Part shown: one piece after another, positions 23,336 through 31,940 of the stretch
Layout of the letters: each line of letters begins with the position of its first letter
Numbering within the stretch: position 1 is the stretch's first letter
Origin: an uncultured bacterium
GTDB lineage: Bacteria; Cyanobacteriota; Vampirovibrionia; Gastranaerophilales; Gastranaerophilaceae
Assembly (NCBI GenBank): GCA_949291445.1
Contig: CASEVT010000100.1
Location: 1-34,792, forward strand
Reading direction: 5' to 3'
DNA length: 34,792 nt
Notes under the pieces: generated by a model
Databases searched by the model: none
What the model was told of the DNA's origin: nothing
Seen by the model: only the letters and a program-made list of their open reading frames with translations
Made by a program: the position numbers and the translations under genes

Positions 23336-23340
23336 CGTGT

Positions 23341-23931
23341 TTACTTATTTTTATTCTCCGCTTCTTTTTTGAAACAGTATTGTACTACAGCAATTTTATC
23401 AATATTTTTCAATAAAACAAATCGTCCGGATACTATATATTTTCCGTTTTCTTTGTTTTTTGTTATTCTGATTGGTCTCAAGTAGCAATTTATCGTTGCA
23501 CTGCCCTCAAGTGTAAAGCTTATTGTGTAATCTTTTTCGGTATCCAGCTTTTTTTCGGTTTCTATTTTCATGCCGCCTGCGCTTATGTCAATGCAGTGGC
23601 AGTTGATGTCTTCATCTTTAAGTTTTATATTTCTGTCTAACGGAATCCTCGTATATTCACGCCTTTGAAGTATTTCATAATTGTCGGATGACTTTATTTT
23701 CAGAATATTGTCCTGTATATTTTCAACAACTGATTCAAAATACAACATTCCCTCTTGTGCCGGTGAAAATAGTTCTACGCTGCAACCCTCTTTGTAGCAA
23801 GAGATTTCGGGTTCTGATATTTCTATTTCCAAGTAGTCCTTCAATGATTTTATTACTTTTCCGGTCGTTGCTCCTTGTACGTCCTCCGGCAATATGCTTA
23901 CTGCCTGGTTCTTTTTTAGTAGTGTTTTCAT
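23341..23931 (-). CDS. PilZ-domain cyclic-di-GMP receptor (YcgR-like)
   Basis: The 196-aa protein has an N-terminal YcgR-like domain (about 1-85) and a PilZ domain (about 88-190). Both cyclic-di-GMP-binding motifs are present: RxxxR in RREYTRIPL (R91, R95) and DxSxxG in IDISAGGMKI (D115, S117, G120). YcgR proteins bind the flagellar motor and slow it when cyclic-di-GMP is high. The gene follows flhA by 26 bases, with AAAGGCAAG before the ATG, and is in the same operon as an HD-GYP phosphodiesterase. That setting makes a flagellar brake the most likely role. Confidence 0.88.
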   Translation of the reverse strand: MKTLLKKNQAVSILPEDVQGATTGKVIKSLKDYLEIEISEPEISCYKEGCSVELFSPAQEGMLYFESVVENIQDNILKIKSSDNYEILQRREYTRIPLDRNIKLKDEDINCHCIDISAGGMKIETEKKLDTEKDYTISFTLEGSATINCYLRPIRITKNKENGKYIVSGRFVLLKNIDKIAVVQYCFKKEAENKNK

Positions 23932-23957
23932 GTTATCTTGCCTTTATTTTTTACTTT

Positions 23958-26063
23958 TTAAACTTTCATTGCATCGGTTCTGACAATTCCTACCGATTTT
24001 GCTTTTGTGCTGTTGCTGATTTCATTATACGACATAACCGCTATTTGAGGATATGTTCGCTCTATAAGCCGTCTAAATGGCAATCTTATTGGTGATGAAC
24101 ACAATATTACCGGTTGATTTCCGAAAGATGTTATTGCCTTTTCAAGCTCCTGATTTAAGCTGTCCAGCAATCTTCTTGTGAACGCCGGATCTAATGTCAG
24201 GCTTGTTCCGTCTGCGCTTAGACCTTGCGCTATTGTGTTTTCTACGTCCGGTGACAGTGTAATCGCTAAGAGCTCGCCTGTGTCTGAAAGGTTCTGTTTG
24301 CAAATTCCTCTTGCTAATCCTTGTCTTACCTGTTCGGTTAAAAAGTCTGTATTCCTGCTTACTTTAGATTGCAAGCTTACCACTTCCATTATTGATTTTA
24401 GATCTCTTACGGAAACCCGCTCTCTTAAAAGATTTTGCATTACCTGTTGAACTTCTCCCACTGTTGTATCTTTCATCAGGTCGGTTACGTAATCTTCCGA
24501 GACTTCTTTTTTGAGATTGTCTATAAGTTGTTGTACGTCTGCTCTTGTTATTATTTCTGCGGCATTCTTTTTTATTACTTCGGTTAAATGTGTTGATATT
24601 ACTGCCGATGGGCTTACAACTGTATATCCGTACGCTTCTGCTATTTCTTTGTCTTTCTCTTCTATCCATAATGCAGGAAGTCCGAATGCAGGCTCTATCG
24701 CTCTGATTCCGTTAATGCCAAGATCGTTCTCAGTGCCTTGTGCATTCATCGCAAGGTGTCTGTCCGGATATACTTCTCCGTTTTCTATAGCTATACCTTT
24801 CAATTTTATTTGATAAGTATTTGGCGGCAGCTGTAAATTATCCCTCACTCTTATCGAGGGCAAGACTATACCTAAATCCAACGCTGTTTGCCTTCTTATT
24901 TGTGCGATTCGCTCCAGTAAATCTCCGCCTTGTTCTATATCAAGCAGGGGTACCAGTCTGTAGCCTATTTCCATCTCGATCGTTTCAACATTCAACAATT
25001 CCATAACGCTTTCTCGTGTTGCTTTTTTCTTTTTCTTTCCGACACGATTCGTCATAGAATTCTTTTCTGCTTCTGCTTTTTGCGCTTCTAATTCTTTTTG
25101 TTTTATAGCCTTACTTTTCGTAAATGCTACCCAGCCGATTCCTATTGCCACAAGTGTAAACGGTATCGTCGGCATTCCGGGGACTAGTCCGAGTAATAAC
25201 AACAAACCTGATACTATTCCCAGTACTACCGGATTTGCAAACATTTCATTCTTTATGTCACTGCTTAATGAGCTGTCTTGTCCGCTTGCTCGGCTTACTA
25301 TCAAACCGGTTGAAAAGGATATTAATAACGCTGGAAGCTGGGTTACCAGTCCGTCACCAACCGTTAATATCGTGAATGTGCTAAGCGCTGTCATTATGTC
25401 CATTTTCAGCTGCCACATACCTATTATGAATCCGCCAAAAATGTTTATTACCGTTATTATTATACCTGCGGTTGCATCTCCTTTTACGAACTTTGAGGCA
25501 CCATCCATTGTTCCGTAAAAATCTGCTTCTCGTTCCAGTTTTCTTCTTCGTTGCTTTGCTTGATCTTCGTTTATTAATCCCGAGTTTAAGTCGGCGTCTA
25601 TACTCAGTTGTTTTCCGGGCATGCTGTCTAATGTGAATCTTGCCGATACTTCCGCTACCCTTGTTGCTCCGCCTGTGATTACCATAAAGTTAATTATTAC
25701 AAGGATTATGAATATAATGAAACCGACTACATAATTGCCGCCTACTACGAATTGTCCGAATGAATTGATAACTTCTCCTGCTGCGCCGTCTAACAATATT
25801 AATCTGGTTGAGCTTACGTTTAATCCAAGTCGAAATATTGTTGCTACAAGCAGGATTATCGGAAATGATGAGTATTCCAACGGCTCTTTTATGAACAAGC
25901 AGACCAGCAAAATAATAACCGACAGTGATATGTTTAATGTTAACAAGATGTCTAGCATCATTGGCGGCAAGGGAATTACCATCATTGCAACAATGATTAC
26001 CAATCCCACTGCCATGATTATGTCGTTGTTTTTCAGTAAACTTACCAGATTATTTAAATTCAT
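23958..26063 (-). CDS. flhA: Flagellar export apparatus protein FlhA
   Basis: FlhA forms the nonameric export gate of the flagellar type III secretion system. The 701-aa protein has an N-terminal half with about eight membrane helices, and the family signatures FPIILLVATIFRLGLNVSSTR and FVVGGNYVVGFIIF are easily read. A charged FHIPEP loop with DADLNSGLINEDQAK sits between helices. A Lys-rich linker (about 330-350) leads to the cytoplasmic domain. The length matches flagellar FlhA. It is the first gene of the operon leading into the PilZ and cyclic-di-GMP genes. No flhB, flhF or other flagellar gene is adjacent, so flagellar genes are dispersed. The -10-like CATAAT just 2 bases before the ATG is too close to trust. 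Confidence 0.95.
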   Translation of the reverse strand: MNLNNLVSLLKNNDIIMAVGLVIIVAMMVIPLPPMMLDILLTLNISLSVIILLVCLFIKEPLEYSSFPIILLVATIFRLGLNVSSTRLILLDGAAGEVINSFGQFVVGGNYVVGFIIFIILVIINFMVITGGATRVAEVSARFTLDSMPGKQLSIDADLNSGLINEDQAKQRRRKLEREADFYGTMDGASKFVKGDATAGIIITVINIFGGFIIGMWQLKMDIMTALSTFTILTVGDGLVTQLPALLISFSTGLIVSRASGQDSSLSSDIKNEMFANPVVLGIVSGLLLLLGLVPGMPTIPFTLVAIGIGWVAFTKSKAIKQKELEAQKAEAEKNSMTNRVGKKKKKATRESVMELLNVETIEMEIGYRLVPLLDIEQGGDLLERIAQIRRQTALDLGIVLPSIRVRDNLQLPPNTYQIKLKGIAIENGEVYPDRHLAMNAQGTENDLGINGIRAIEPAFGLPALWIEEKDKEIAEAYGYTVVSPSAVISTHLTEVIKKNAAEIITRADVQQLIDNLKKEVSEDYVTDLMKDTTVGEVQQVMQNLLRERVSVRDLKSIMEVVSLQSKVSRNTDFLTEQVRQGLARGICKQNLSDTGELLAITLSPDVENTIAQGLSADGTSLTLDPAFTRRLLDSLNQELEKAITSFGNQPVILCSSPIRLPFRRLIERTYPQIAVMSYNEISNSTKAKSVGIVRTDAMKV

Positions 26064-26140
26064 AGATTATGTTTTAGGTTGTTTTTGATTACACTTTCTC
26101 AATATAAATGATACCCTATATTTCAGTGTATTTCTATTTC

Positions 26141-26156
26141 TTAACCTTTTTTAACC
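26141..26156 (-). promoter_or_regulatory. Direct repeat upstream of flhA
   Basis: GGTTAA occurs twice on the - strand (26141-26146 and 26151-26156) with a 10-base period, one helical turn. It lies 78-93 bases before the flhA ATG. Such in-phase direct repeats are typical of response-regulator sites; which protein would bind is unknown. Confidence 0.35.
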
Positions 26157-26200
26157 ATATAAATTTCAATCTTGTATTTTATTTTGCTCCTTTTATTCTT

Positions 26201-26223
26201 AAATCCTTTATATAACAGGATTT
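26201..26223. repeat. Inverted repeat between the decarboxylase gene and flhA
   Basis: AAATCCT (26201-26207) and AGGATTT (26217-26223) are perfect 7-base arms around a 9-base loop, 43-65 bases beyond the decarboxylase stop. No T-run follows on the - strand, so it is a weak terminator candidate at best. The rest of the 202-base gap (26064-26265) is AT-rich, with no gene. Confidence 0.35.
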
Positions 26224-26265
26224 TGAATGTCTTTTTTATTATCTTTTTTTGTTGTTTTTTGCAAT

Positions 26266-27921
26266 CTATTTTATATTTTTGATAATTTTGTTTGTAATTT
26301 CAGGTACATCCATTGCATCGGTGAACAGTTCAATGTAGTGAAGTTTTTGGGGGGTGGTTGATTCGTTTATGTTTTTGGAAGAAAGTTTGCATAGTATTTC
26401 ATCGAGTTCTTTTTCTGTTTTCACCTGATAAGTTGCTGCTTGTCCGCTAAAAAGTTCGGGGATTTTAGTGTAGTTTATTTTAATTATGTTATTAAATTCG
26501 TCTTGCGGGTCGTGTGATAGCAGACGCTCTATTGTGTAACCGGAGTTGTTTAAAACGAAAATCACAGGTGTAAGTTTATGTTTGAGCATGTTGCCTACTT
26601 CTAATGCGCTAAGCTGGTGTGAACCTTCACCTGTGATCAAGATTGCCCTTCTTGACTTATCGGCCATTGAACCTCCAAACATTGCCGGTGTTGCCCAGCC
26701 GATTGAGCCCCATAGTACTTGGTTCTGGAGGGTTACGTTTTTGGGCAGCTTCATTTCTGCCATTGCGTAGGTTATTATACCTGTTTCTGCAAATATCATG
26801 TCGTTTTCTTCGAAAAATTCTTGCAGTCTTGAAAAAAGATATTCTGTTGTTAATTCTTTTTCTGTGGACTCTTTGGCCTTTGGGTAATACCATTGCCAGT
26901 CCGGTTTCTCTCCTTTCTTTTCTGTCAGTGTATTTGTTAGTTCTCGTAAAAATTCACACATCAATATTTCGTCGTAACAAACATTTTCTATTATGCAGTA
27001 GTTACCTTGAATATTGATGTGATTATCGGGGGTAAACGGAAGGCTAAATCGTGCTGTGTTTAGATCGCTGAATACTGCTCCTACGCTTATTACGCAATCT
27101 GAATTTTTAAATCTTTCATATGCCTTTTTGTTTCCGTATTCACCAAGAAATGTGCCCATGTAGTATTCATTGTCTTCTTCTACTATACTCTTACCCATTA
27201 ACAAGGTTGCTGTGGGGCAGGACATTTTTTTCATAAAATCTTTGAATGCTTCTTTTGATTGATATCTGTCTATTAATACATCTGCAAGTATTGTTGGGGC
27301 TTTGGATTTATTTATTAGTTTGGCTGCATGTTCTACTGCTGCTTCAAGTTTTTTGCGGTTGGCTTTTGGGGCAGTTTTTGGGGCGGGTGTGTCTGTAATT
27401 TCTACTGTGCAGACATCTGTTGGGATTGATATGTAGACGGGCTTTTTTTCTTTTACAAAAATTTTTAGGAGTCTATCTATTTCTTCTTTTGCATTTTCTG
27501 CCGTTAGTGTTGTTGTTGCTGTCGTTACGTTAGAGTATGATCTCTCAAATGCTTTGTAGTCGGGCTCTTGAAAGTTGTGATGTAACATTGTTTTATTTTT
27601 TATAAATTTTGTTGCAGGTATTCCGGTAATTTTTATTACGGCTACGGATTCTGCGTAGCTTCCTGCAATTGCATTTATTGCGCTCAATTCTCCGACTCCG
27701 TATGTTGTGATTAGTGCTCCGTATCCGTTTATTCTCGCATAACCGTCTGCTGCATAGCCCGCGTTTAATTCATTTATACAGCCTATCCAATTTGTTTGTG
27801 GGTTTTTTATTACTGCATCCAAAATTTCAAAATTGTAATCTCCGGGTAAACCGTAAAAATTGCTTATTCCCAATTTATTCAATTCTTGTATCAGGTAGTC
27901 TGCGATTGTTATTTTTTTCAT
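26266..27921 (-). CDS. Thiamine-diphosphate 2-oxoacid decarboxylase (pyruvate/indolepyruvate type)
   Basis: The 551-aa enzyme has the three-domain layout of the pyruvate/indolepyruvate decarboxylases, which cleave 2-oxoacids to aldehydes and CO2. The motifs seen are YGLPGDYNFEILD at the N-terminus, the catalytic Glu in CINELNAGYAADGYAR, the His pair in TMLHHNFQ, and the thiamine-binding ITGEGSHQLS with VLNNSGYTIE. The metal-binding Asp of the family's GDGS is Glu here (GEGS). AAGGAAACG precedes the ATG, so it is translated from a normal leader. It lies 275 bases downstream of pheA on the same strand. Substrates could be pyruvate, phenylpyruvate or indolepyruvate; sequence alone does not decide. 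Confidence 0.85.
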   Translation of the reverse strand: MKKITIADYLIQELNKLGISNFYGLPGDYNFEILDAVIKNPQTNWIGCINELNAGYAADGYARINGYGALITTYGVGELSAINAIAGSYAESVAVIKITGIPATKFIKNKTMLHHNFQEPDYKAFERSYSNVTTATTTLTAENAKEEIDRLLKIFVKEKKPVYISIPTDVCTVEITDTPAPKTAPKANRKKLEAAVEHAAKLINKSKAPTILADVLIDRYQSKEAFKDFMKKMSCPTATLLMGKSIVEEDNEYYMGTFLGEYGNKKAYERFKNSDCVISVGAVFSDLNTARFSLPFTPDNHINIQGNYCIIENVCYDEILMCEFLRELTNTLTEKKGEKPDWQWYYPKAKESTEKELTTEYLFSRLQEFFEENDMIFAETGIITYAMAEMKLPKNVTLQNQVLWGSIGWATPAMFGGSMADKSRRAILITGEGSHQLSALEVGNMLKHKLTPVIFVLNNSGYTIERLLSHDPQDEFNNIIKINYTKIPELFSGQAATYQVKTEKELDEILCKLSSKNINESTTPQKLHYIELFTDAMDVPEITNKIIKNIK

Positions 27922-28079
27922 GTTTCGTTTCCTTATCTGTTATTATCGGCTTTTATATTCTTTTTTTTATCGGTTAGCACGACTAATTATTGCACCCGTT
28001 TTTTTTTATTGCAACTAAAAACCTTGTGGTGACACTGTTTTCGCTCTAATGCCACTTGGGGTTTTGAGGTTGGCTTTTT

Positions 28080-28096
28080 ATTGTTTAATAAACAAT
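28080..28096. promoter_or_regulatory. 17-base palindrome upstream of the decarboxylase gene
   Basis: ATTGTTTA-A-TAAACAAT is a perfect inverted repeat with a 1-base centre, 159 bases before the decarboxylase start and 101 bases after the pheA stop. It looks like an operator; the length does not fit the 18-base Rex site. The remainder of this 275-base gap (27922-28196) holds A/T runs but no gene. Confidence 0.4.
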
Positions 28097-28196
28097 CATC
28101 TATGTTGCTTGAGTAAATTTTGTTATATTTGAAAAATTTTCATAAATTCTTCAATTTATTCAAAAAAAATTAAAAAAAAATTTATTTTTACAATAC

Positions 28197-29060
28197 TTAA
28201 TATTCAGGCTTGTATTTGGGGTAAGCACCAAGAATTTTTAAGAAATTTGTATAAGGTTCTATCCTTTTGAGTGCTTCTGTACCGGATGGTTCCAGAGGGT
28301 GTCCTTCAAAATCCACGAAAAATACGTATTCGCCGAGAAACTTTTTTGAGGGTCTTGAATCTATATAACATAGATTAATCTTTAGCTCTTCAAAGACTCT
28401 CAGTACTTTGACCAGTGCACCCGCTTCGTTGTTTGTTGCAAATACTATGCTTGTTTTATCGCTGCCTGTTATTTTCGAGGGGGTTCTTGATATCAGTATA
28501 AATCTTGTTTTGTTGTCTTTTTCGTCATTTATGTTTTTTCTAAGTATGTTTAGTCCGAGTTTTTCGGCTCCTGATTCACTTCCGATTGCTGCATAGGTTT
28601 CATCTCTGTTCATCAAGTCGTGTATAGCTTTGCTTGTTGAGGAAGTTTCTATAAATTCAAATTCTGAGTTGAACAATTTATGTATCGTATTTTGGCACTG
28701 GCTCAGGGCTTGAGGGTGTGAGATGATTTTTTTGATTCTTTTTAGATCCGGATGTTTGCTCACAAGACAGTGATTAATTGGCAGGACAGTTTCTGCCGTT
28801 ATTTTTAAGTTTGTATCTTCTATTTTCACAAGGTTGTCGATGGATTCTCTCACTATGCCTTCAATGGAATTTTCAACCGGTATTATGCCTATTGCGTTTT
28901 TGTTTAAGTCGGCGTAATCTATAACATTTTTTATTGTATAGAAAAATTTTTGCTCGCATTCTTCTAAACTTAATGCTCTGCAAAATACCTCTTTTGCTGC
29001 TTCACAGTAAGAGCCTTCAGGTCCCAGATATGCTATTTCATTTTTTACATTTAATGACAT
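28197..29060 (-). CDS. pheA: Prephenate dehydratase
   Basis: The 287-aa enzyme turns prephenate into phenylpyruvate, the last special step to phenylalanine. The catalytic part (1-190) opens with AYLGPEGSYCEAA, has IIPVENSIEGIV, ISHPQALSQC and the NKTRFILIS motif whose Thr-Arg-Phe is needed for catalysis. A C-terminal ACT domain (about 200-280) follows, with DSRPSKKFLGEYVFFVD in place of the usual ESRP, and would bind phenylalanine as feedback inhibitor. There is no chorismate mutase part, so it is the monofunctional type. TATCTT ends 6 bases before the ATG and no Shine-Dalgarno is seen, a weaker version of the leaderless pattern. It is divergent from the phosphohexomutase gene. Confidence 0.93.
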   Translation of the reverse strand: MSLNVKNEIAYLGPEGSYCEAAKEVFCRALSLEECEQKFFYTIKNVIDYADLNKNAIGIIPVENSIEGIVRESIDNLVKIEDTNLKITAETVLPINHCLVSKHPDLKRIKKIISHPQALSQCQNTIHKLFNSEFEFIETSSTSKAIHDLMNRDETYAAIGSESGAEKLGLNILRKNINDEKDNKTRFILISRTPSKITGSDKTSIVFATNNEAGALVKVLRVFEELKINLCYIDSRPSKKFLGEYVFFVDFEGHPLEPSGTEALKRIEPYTNFLKILGAYPKYKPEY

Positions 29061-29133
29061 AATTTGAAGATATCTATTGAATCTGCTAAAATAAGTTTAT
29101 GTTAATTTTACAAAAATTCGGGATAAATGACAA

Positions 29134-30552
29134 ATGAGTAATGATAGTGATGGTGCGGCGCCTGCAATAAAGTTTGGGACTGATGGCTGGCGTGCTGTTG
29201 TGGGGCAGGATTTTAATTCTGAAAATGTACAGATTGTTACAAAGGCTATTGCAAAGTACGTTTATGATAAAGATGGTATTCAAAAACCTTTCATTATAGG
29301 TTATGACCCTAGAAATAAAGCGAAGGAGTTTGCTGAACTTTGTGCGGATACGCTCTGTAATTTGGGGTTTTCGGTTACTCTCTCTGATGAGGTCGTGCCT
29401 ACACCGGTGATTGCTTATTGCGCAAAGTTGTACGACTCTAATGCAATCATGTTTACTGCTTCTCATAATCCGCCTGAGTATTTGGGTATAAAATTTATAC
29501 CTGATTATGCCGGTCCTGCTACTAACGAAATTACTAACGAAATTGTTGATAATATTAGAAATATTTCGCTTCTCGATTTTGATAATTTTTCAAAAGGGCA
29601 GCTAAAATTAAAGTCTTTTAAAAATAGATATTTTGAACATATTGAGTCTATTATCGATTTCAAGAAAATTAAAGATGCCGGTATTCAGATCATTTATGAT
29701 GGTTTATACGGGGCCAGTATAGGGTATTTTGATAAGTTACTTGAGCGTAATGACATAAATTTTGAGTCTATGCACATGTATCACGACGTTTCTTTTGGTG
29801 GTGGCATGCCCGAACCTAAAGCGAAATATCTTTCCGAGTTAATTGATGAAATTTGTCAGCGTACTAATGCTGTCGGGTTTAGTAACGATGGGGACGGGGA
29901 CAGATTTGGGGTTATTAATGAAAAGGCCGAGTATGTCAGTCCTAATGAAATAATTGCTCTTTTGCTTAGGCATCTGATTTTTAACAAAAAGCTTAGCGGA
30001 AAACTCGTTAAAACTGTTGGGGCAAGCCAGATGCTCGATATTCTTGCTCAAAAATATGATCTGGATGTGATTGAAACTCCTGTCGGATTTAAGTGGGTCG
30101 GAAAGGCTATGCGCGAAAACGATGTATTAATCGGCGGCGAAGAATCCGGCGGGTTAAGTATTAAAGGACATATCCCCGAAAAAGACGGTATTTTGGCTAA
30201 TTTGCTTGTCCTCGAAATGCTGGCGTACGAAAATAAACGACTTTGGGAGTTGCAGGAAGATTTGAAACAGGATATCGGGTGTGAGTTTTTCAATAAACGA
30301 CTCGATGTTGAATTGGATAATCAGCAACAGCTTAAGCAATTAATGATAGATTTTTCTGATTTAAAATCAATTGCCTCTTATCAGGTTGATGAAAAAGATG
30401 CAAAAGACGGGGTAAGATACTTTTTAAATGATTCCAAATCCCGTGTGCTTATTCGCCCGAGCGGTACTGAGCCGCTTTTAAGAATTTATTTTGAGTCTGA
30501 TTCTAAGGATAAAATTGACGAATTAAGGAAGTGGTTTGATGAAAAAATTTAG
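29134..30552 (+). CDS. Alpha-D-phosphohexomutase (phosphoglucomutase/phosphomannomutase family)
   Basis: The 472-aa enzyme interconverts hexose 1- and 6-phosphates. All four family signatures are present: TASHNPP with the phospho-Ser at 110, the metal loop DGDGDR (252-257), the sugar-binding GEESGG (about 335-340) and the phosphate-binding RPSGTEP near 440. The start, IKFGTDGWRAVVG, resembles the phosphoglucomutase/phosphomannomutase proteins of Cyanobacteria. It could serve glucose 1-phosphate, mannose 1-phosphate or glucosamine 1-phosphate supply for surface glycans, such as those built by the glycosyltransferases in this window. It is divergent from pheA and ends 5 bases before the convergent dnaA stop with no clear terminator between. 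Confidence 0.9.
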   Translation: MSNDSDGAAPAIKFGTDGWRAVVGQDFNSENVQIVTKAIAKYVYDKDGIQKPFIIGYDPRNKAKEFAELCADTLCNLGFSVTLSDEVVPTPVIAYCAKLYDSNAIMFTASHNPPEYLGIKFIPDYAGPATNEITNEIVDNIRNISLLDFDNFSKGQLKLKSFKNRYFEHIESIIDFKKIKDAGIQIIYDGLYGASIGYFDKLLERNDINFESMHMYHDVSFGGGMPEPKAKYLSELIDEICQRTNAVGFSNDGDGDRFGVINEKAEYVSPNEIIALLLRHLIFNKKLSGKLVKTVGASQMLDILAQKYDLDVIETPVGFKWVGKAMRENDVLIGGEESGGLSIKGHIPEKDGILANLLVLEMLAYENKRLWELQEDLKQDIGCEFFNKRLDVELDNQQQLKQLMIDFSDLKSIASYQVDEKDAKDGVRYFLNDSKSRVLIRPSGTEPLLRIYFESDSKDKIDELRKWFDEKI

Positions 30553-30557
30553 GCGTT

Positions 30558-31934
30558 TTATTCGTTAATTTTTTTCGTTATTGCCGATATAATCGTTGCA
30601 AGTCCGTTGTTGTATCCAAGTTCTTCTTTGACTTTTTCGTAGGAGTATAGGACTGTTGTGTGTTTTTTATCAAAAAAATCGCCAATCTGCGGAAAACTTT
30701 GTTTTGTAAGATCTCGACAGATGTATATTGCTACTTGTCTGGCTTCTGCTATTTTTTGTGAACGTCCTGTACCTTTTATGTCGGCGGGTGAGATATTATA
30801 GTAACGTGCAACTTCATCTACTATTGTATCTGGCGTTATATTCTTCGTTTTTTCCGAGTAGTTGATAATTTTTTTTACATTTTCAAGTGTCAACTCTACT
30901 TCATTAATGCTTGAGTATGCTGTAATTCGGTTAAACGCTCCCTCCAGCTCTCTTATGTTGTGTGCATATATTGTTGCTAAAAATTCTATTATGTTATTGG
31001 GGACGGCTATTTCTGAACTCAGTGCAAGATTATTGAGTATTGCCATACGGGTCTCAATATCCGGAACTTGTATATCTGCCATCAGCCCCCATTCAAAACG
31101 GCTAATCAAACGATCTGAAATAGACGGTATTTCTTTTGGAGTACGGTCGCTTGTGAGTACTATTTGTTTACCGGCACTGTGCAGGGTGTTAAATGTGTTG
31201 AATACTTCTTCTTCCGTCCTTGTTTTACCCGCAATCAGTTGGATATCGTCTATTAACAACACGTCTGCTTTTCTGTATTTATTACGGAATTTGTTCATCT
31301 TGTCGATAGTGTCATATCCTTTTGCCAGTGCGTTTACAACATCATTTACAAATTCTTCTGCTTGTACAAATTTTACTTTTAAGTTCGGTTTGTTTTTTAT
31401 TATGTAATGACCGATTGCTTGCATAAGATGGGTTTTGCCAAGTCCGGGACCTCCGTATATGTACAGCGGATTGTACTTTTCTCCGGGGGCTTTTGCTACT
31501 GCTTGTGCGGCAACAAATGCCAGTTTGTTATTTGTACCTACCACAAAGTTCTCAAATTTATATTTTAAGTTCAAATTCGAAGATTGCATCTGGGTCAGGC
31601 TGTCATACTGGTATTTTCTTTGTGTCCCTTCATCTTCTTTCTTTGGTTTCGAGCTGCGTTTTGCAAATTTCTTCGCTAATTCGTCGTCATAAATTATTTT
31701 TATCTCTAGCTCTTTACCCAAAACTTGTTTTATTGCTCCGGTCATTTCCTGATGATGGTTTTTTCTGAGCATGCCCGGTGCAAATGCTTGTCCGGTATGG
31801 ACTACAAAACTGTTCTCGTCATAGTATTGCGGCTCTAACGGCAGAATCCATGTCGAAAATGTTGAATCGGAGATCTCTTTCTCCAGTATTTTTAATATTG
31901 AATTCCAAACTTCAATTATATTTTCCTGACTCAT
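30558..31934 (-). CDS. dnaA: Chromosomal replication initiator DnaA
   Basis: DnaA binds DnaA boxes at the origin and opens the duplex. The 458-aa protein is complete. It has domain I (1-80), a short linker rich in Lys and Gln, the AAA+ domain with Walker A GGPGLGKTH (161-169) and Walker B VLLIDDIQL (225-233), and domain IV with the DNA-binding signature DKKHTTVLYSYEKV near the C-terminus. dnaN is not adjacent, and I find no TTATCCACA-like boxes in the 229 bases upstream, so the origin is probably elsewhere. TAAAAT ends 6 bases before the ATG with no Shine-Dalgarno, so its mRNA may be leaderless. Confidence 0.97.
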   Translation of the reverse strand: MSQENIIEVWNSILKILEKEISDSTFSTWILPLEPQYYDENSFVVHTGQAFAPGMLRKNHHQEMTGAIKQVLGKELEIKIIYDDELAKKFAKRSSKPKKEDEGTQRKYQYDSLTQMQSSNLNLKYKFENFVVGTNNKLAFVAAQAVAKAPGEKYNPLYIYGGPGLGKTHLMQAIGHYIIKNKPNLKVKFVQAEEFVNDVVNALAKGYDTIDKMNKFRNKYRKADVLLIDDIQLIAGKTRTEEEVFNTFNTLHSAGKQIVLTSDRTPKEIPSISDRLISRFEWGLMADIQVPDIETRMAILNNLALSSEIAVPNNIIEFLATIYAHNIRELEGAFNRITAYSSINEVELTLENVKKIINYSEKTKNITPDTIVDEVARYYNISPADIKGTGRSQKIAEARQVAIYICRDLTKQSFPQIGDFFDKKHTTVLYSYEKVKEELGYNNGLATIISAITKKINE

Positions 31935-31940
31935 AGGTCT

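Noticed and set aside
23958-26063. FlhA as a virulence-type (injectisome) secretion component
   Set aside because: Length, loop sequence and the motility-signalling neighbours fit flagellar FlhA; no injectisome genes are present.
26201-26223. Inverted repeat as terminator of the decarboxylase gene
   Set aside because: No T-run on the correct strand; kept only as an inverted repeat.
28117-28196. A-rich and T-rich runs before pheA's stop as a repeat element
   Set aside because: Simple low-complexity DNA without repeated units.
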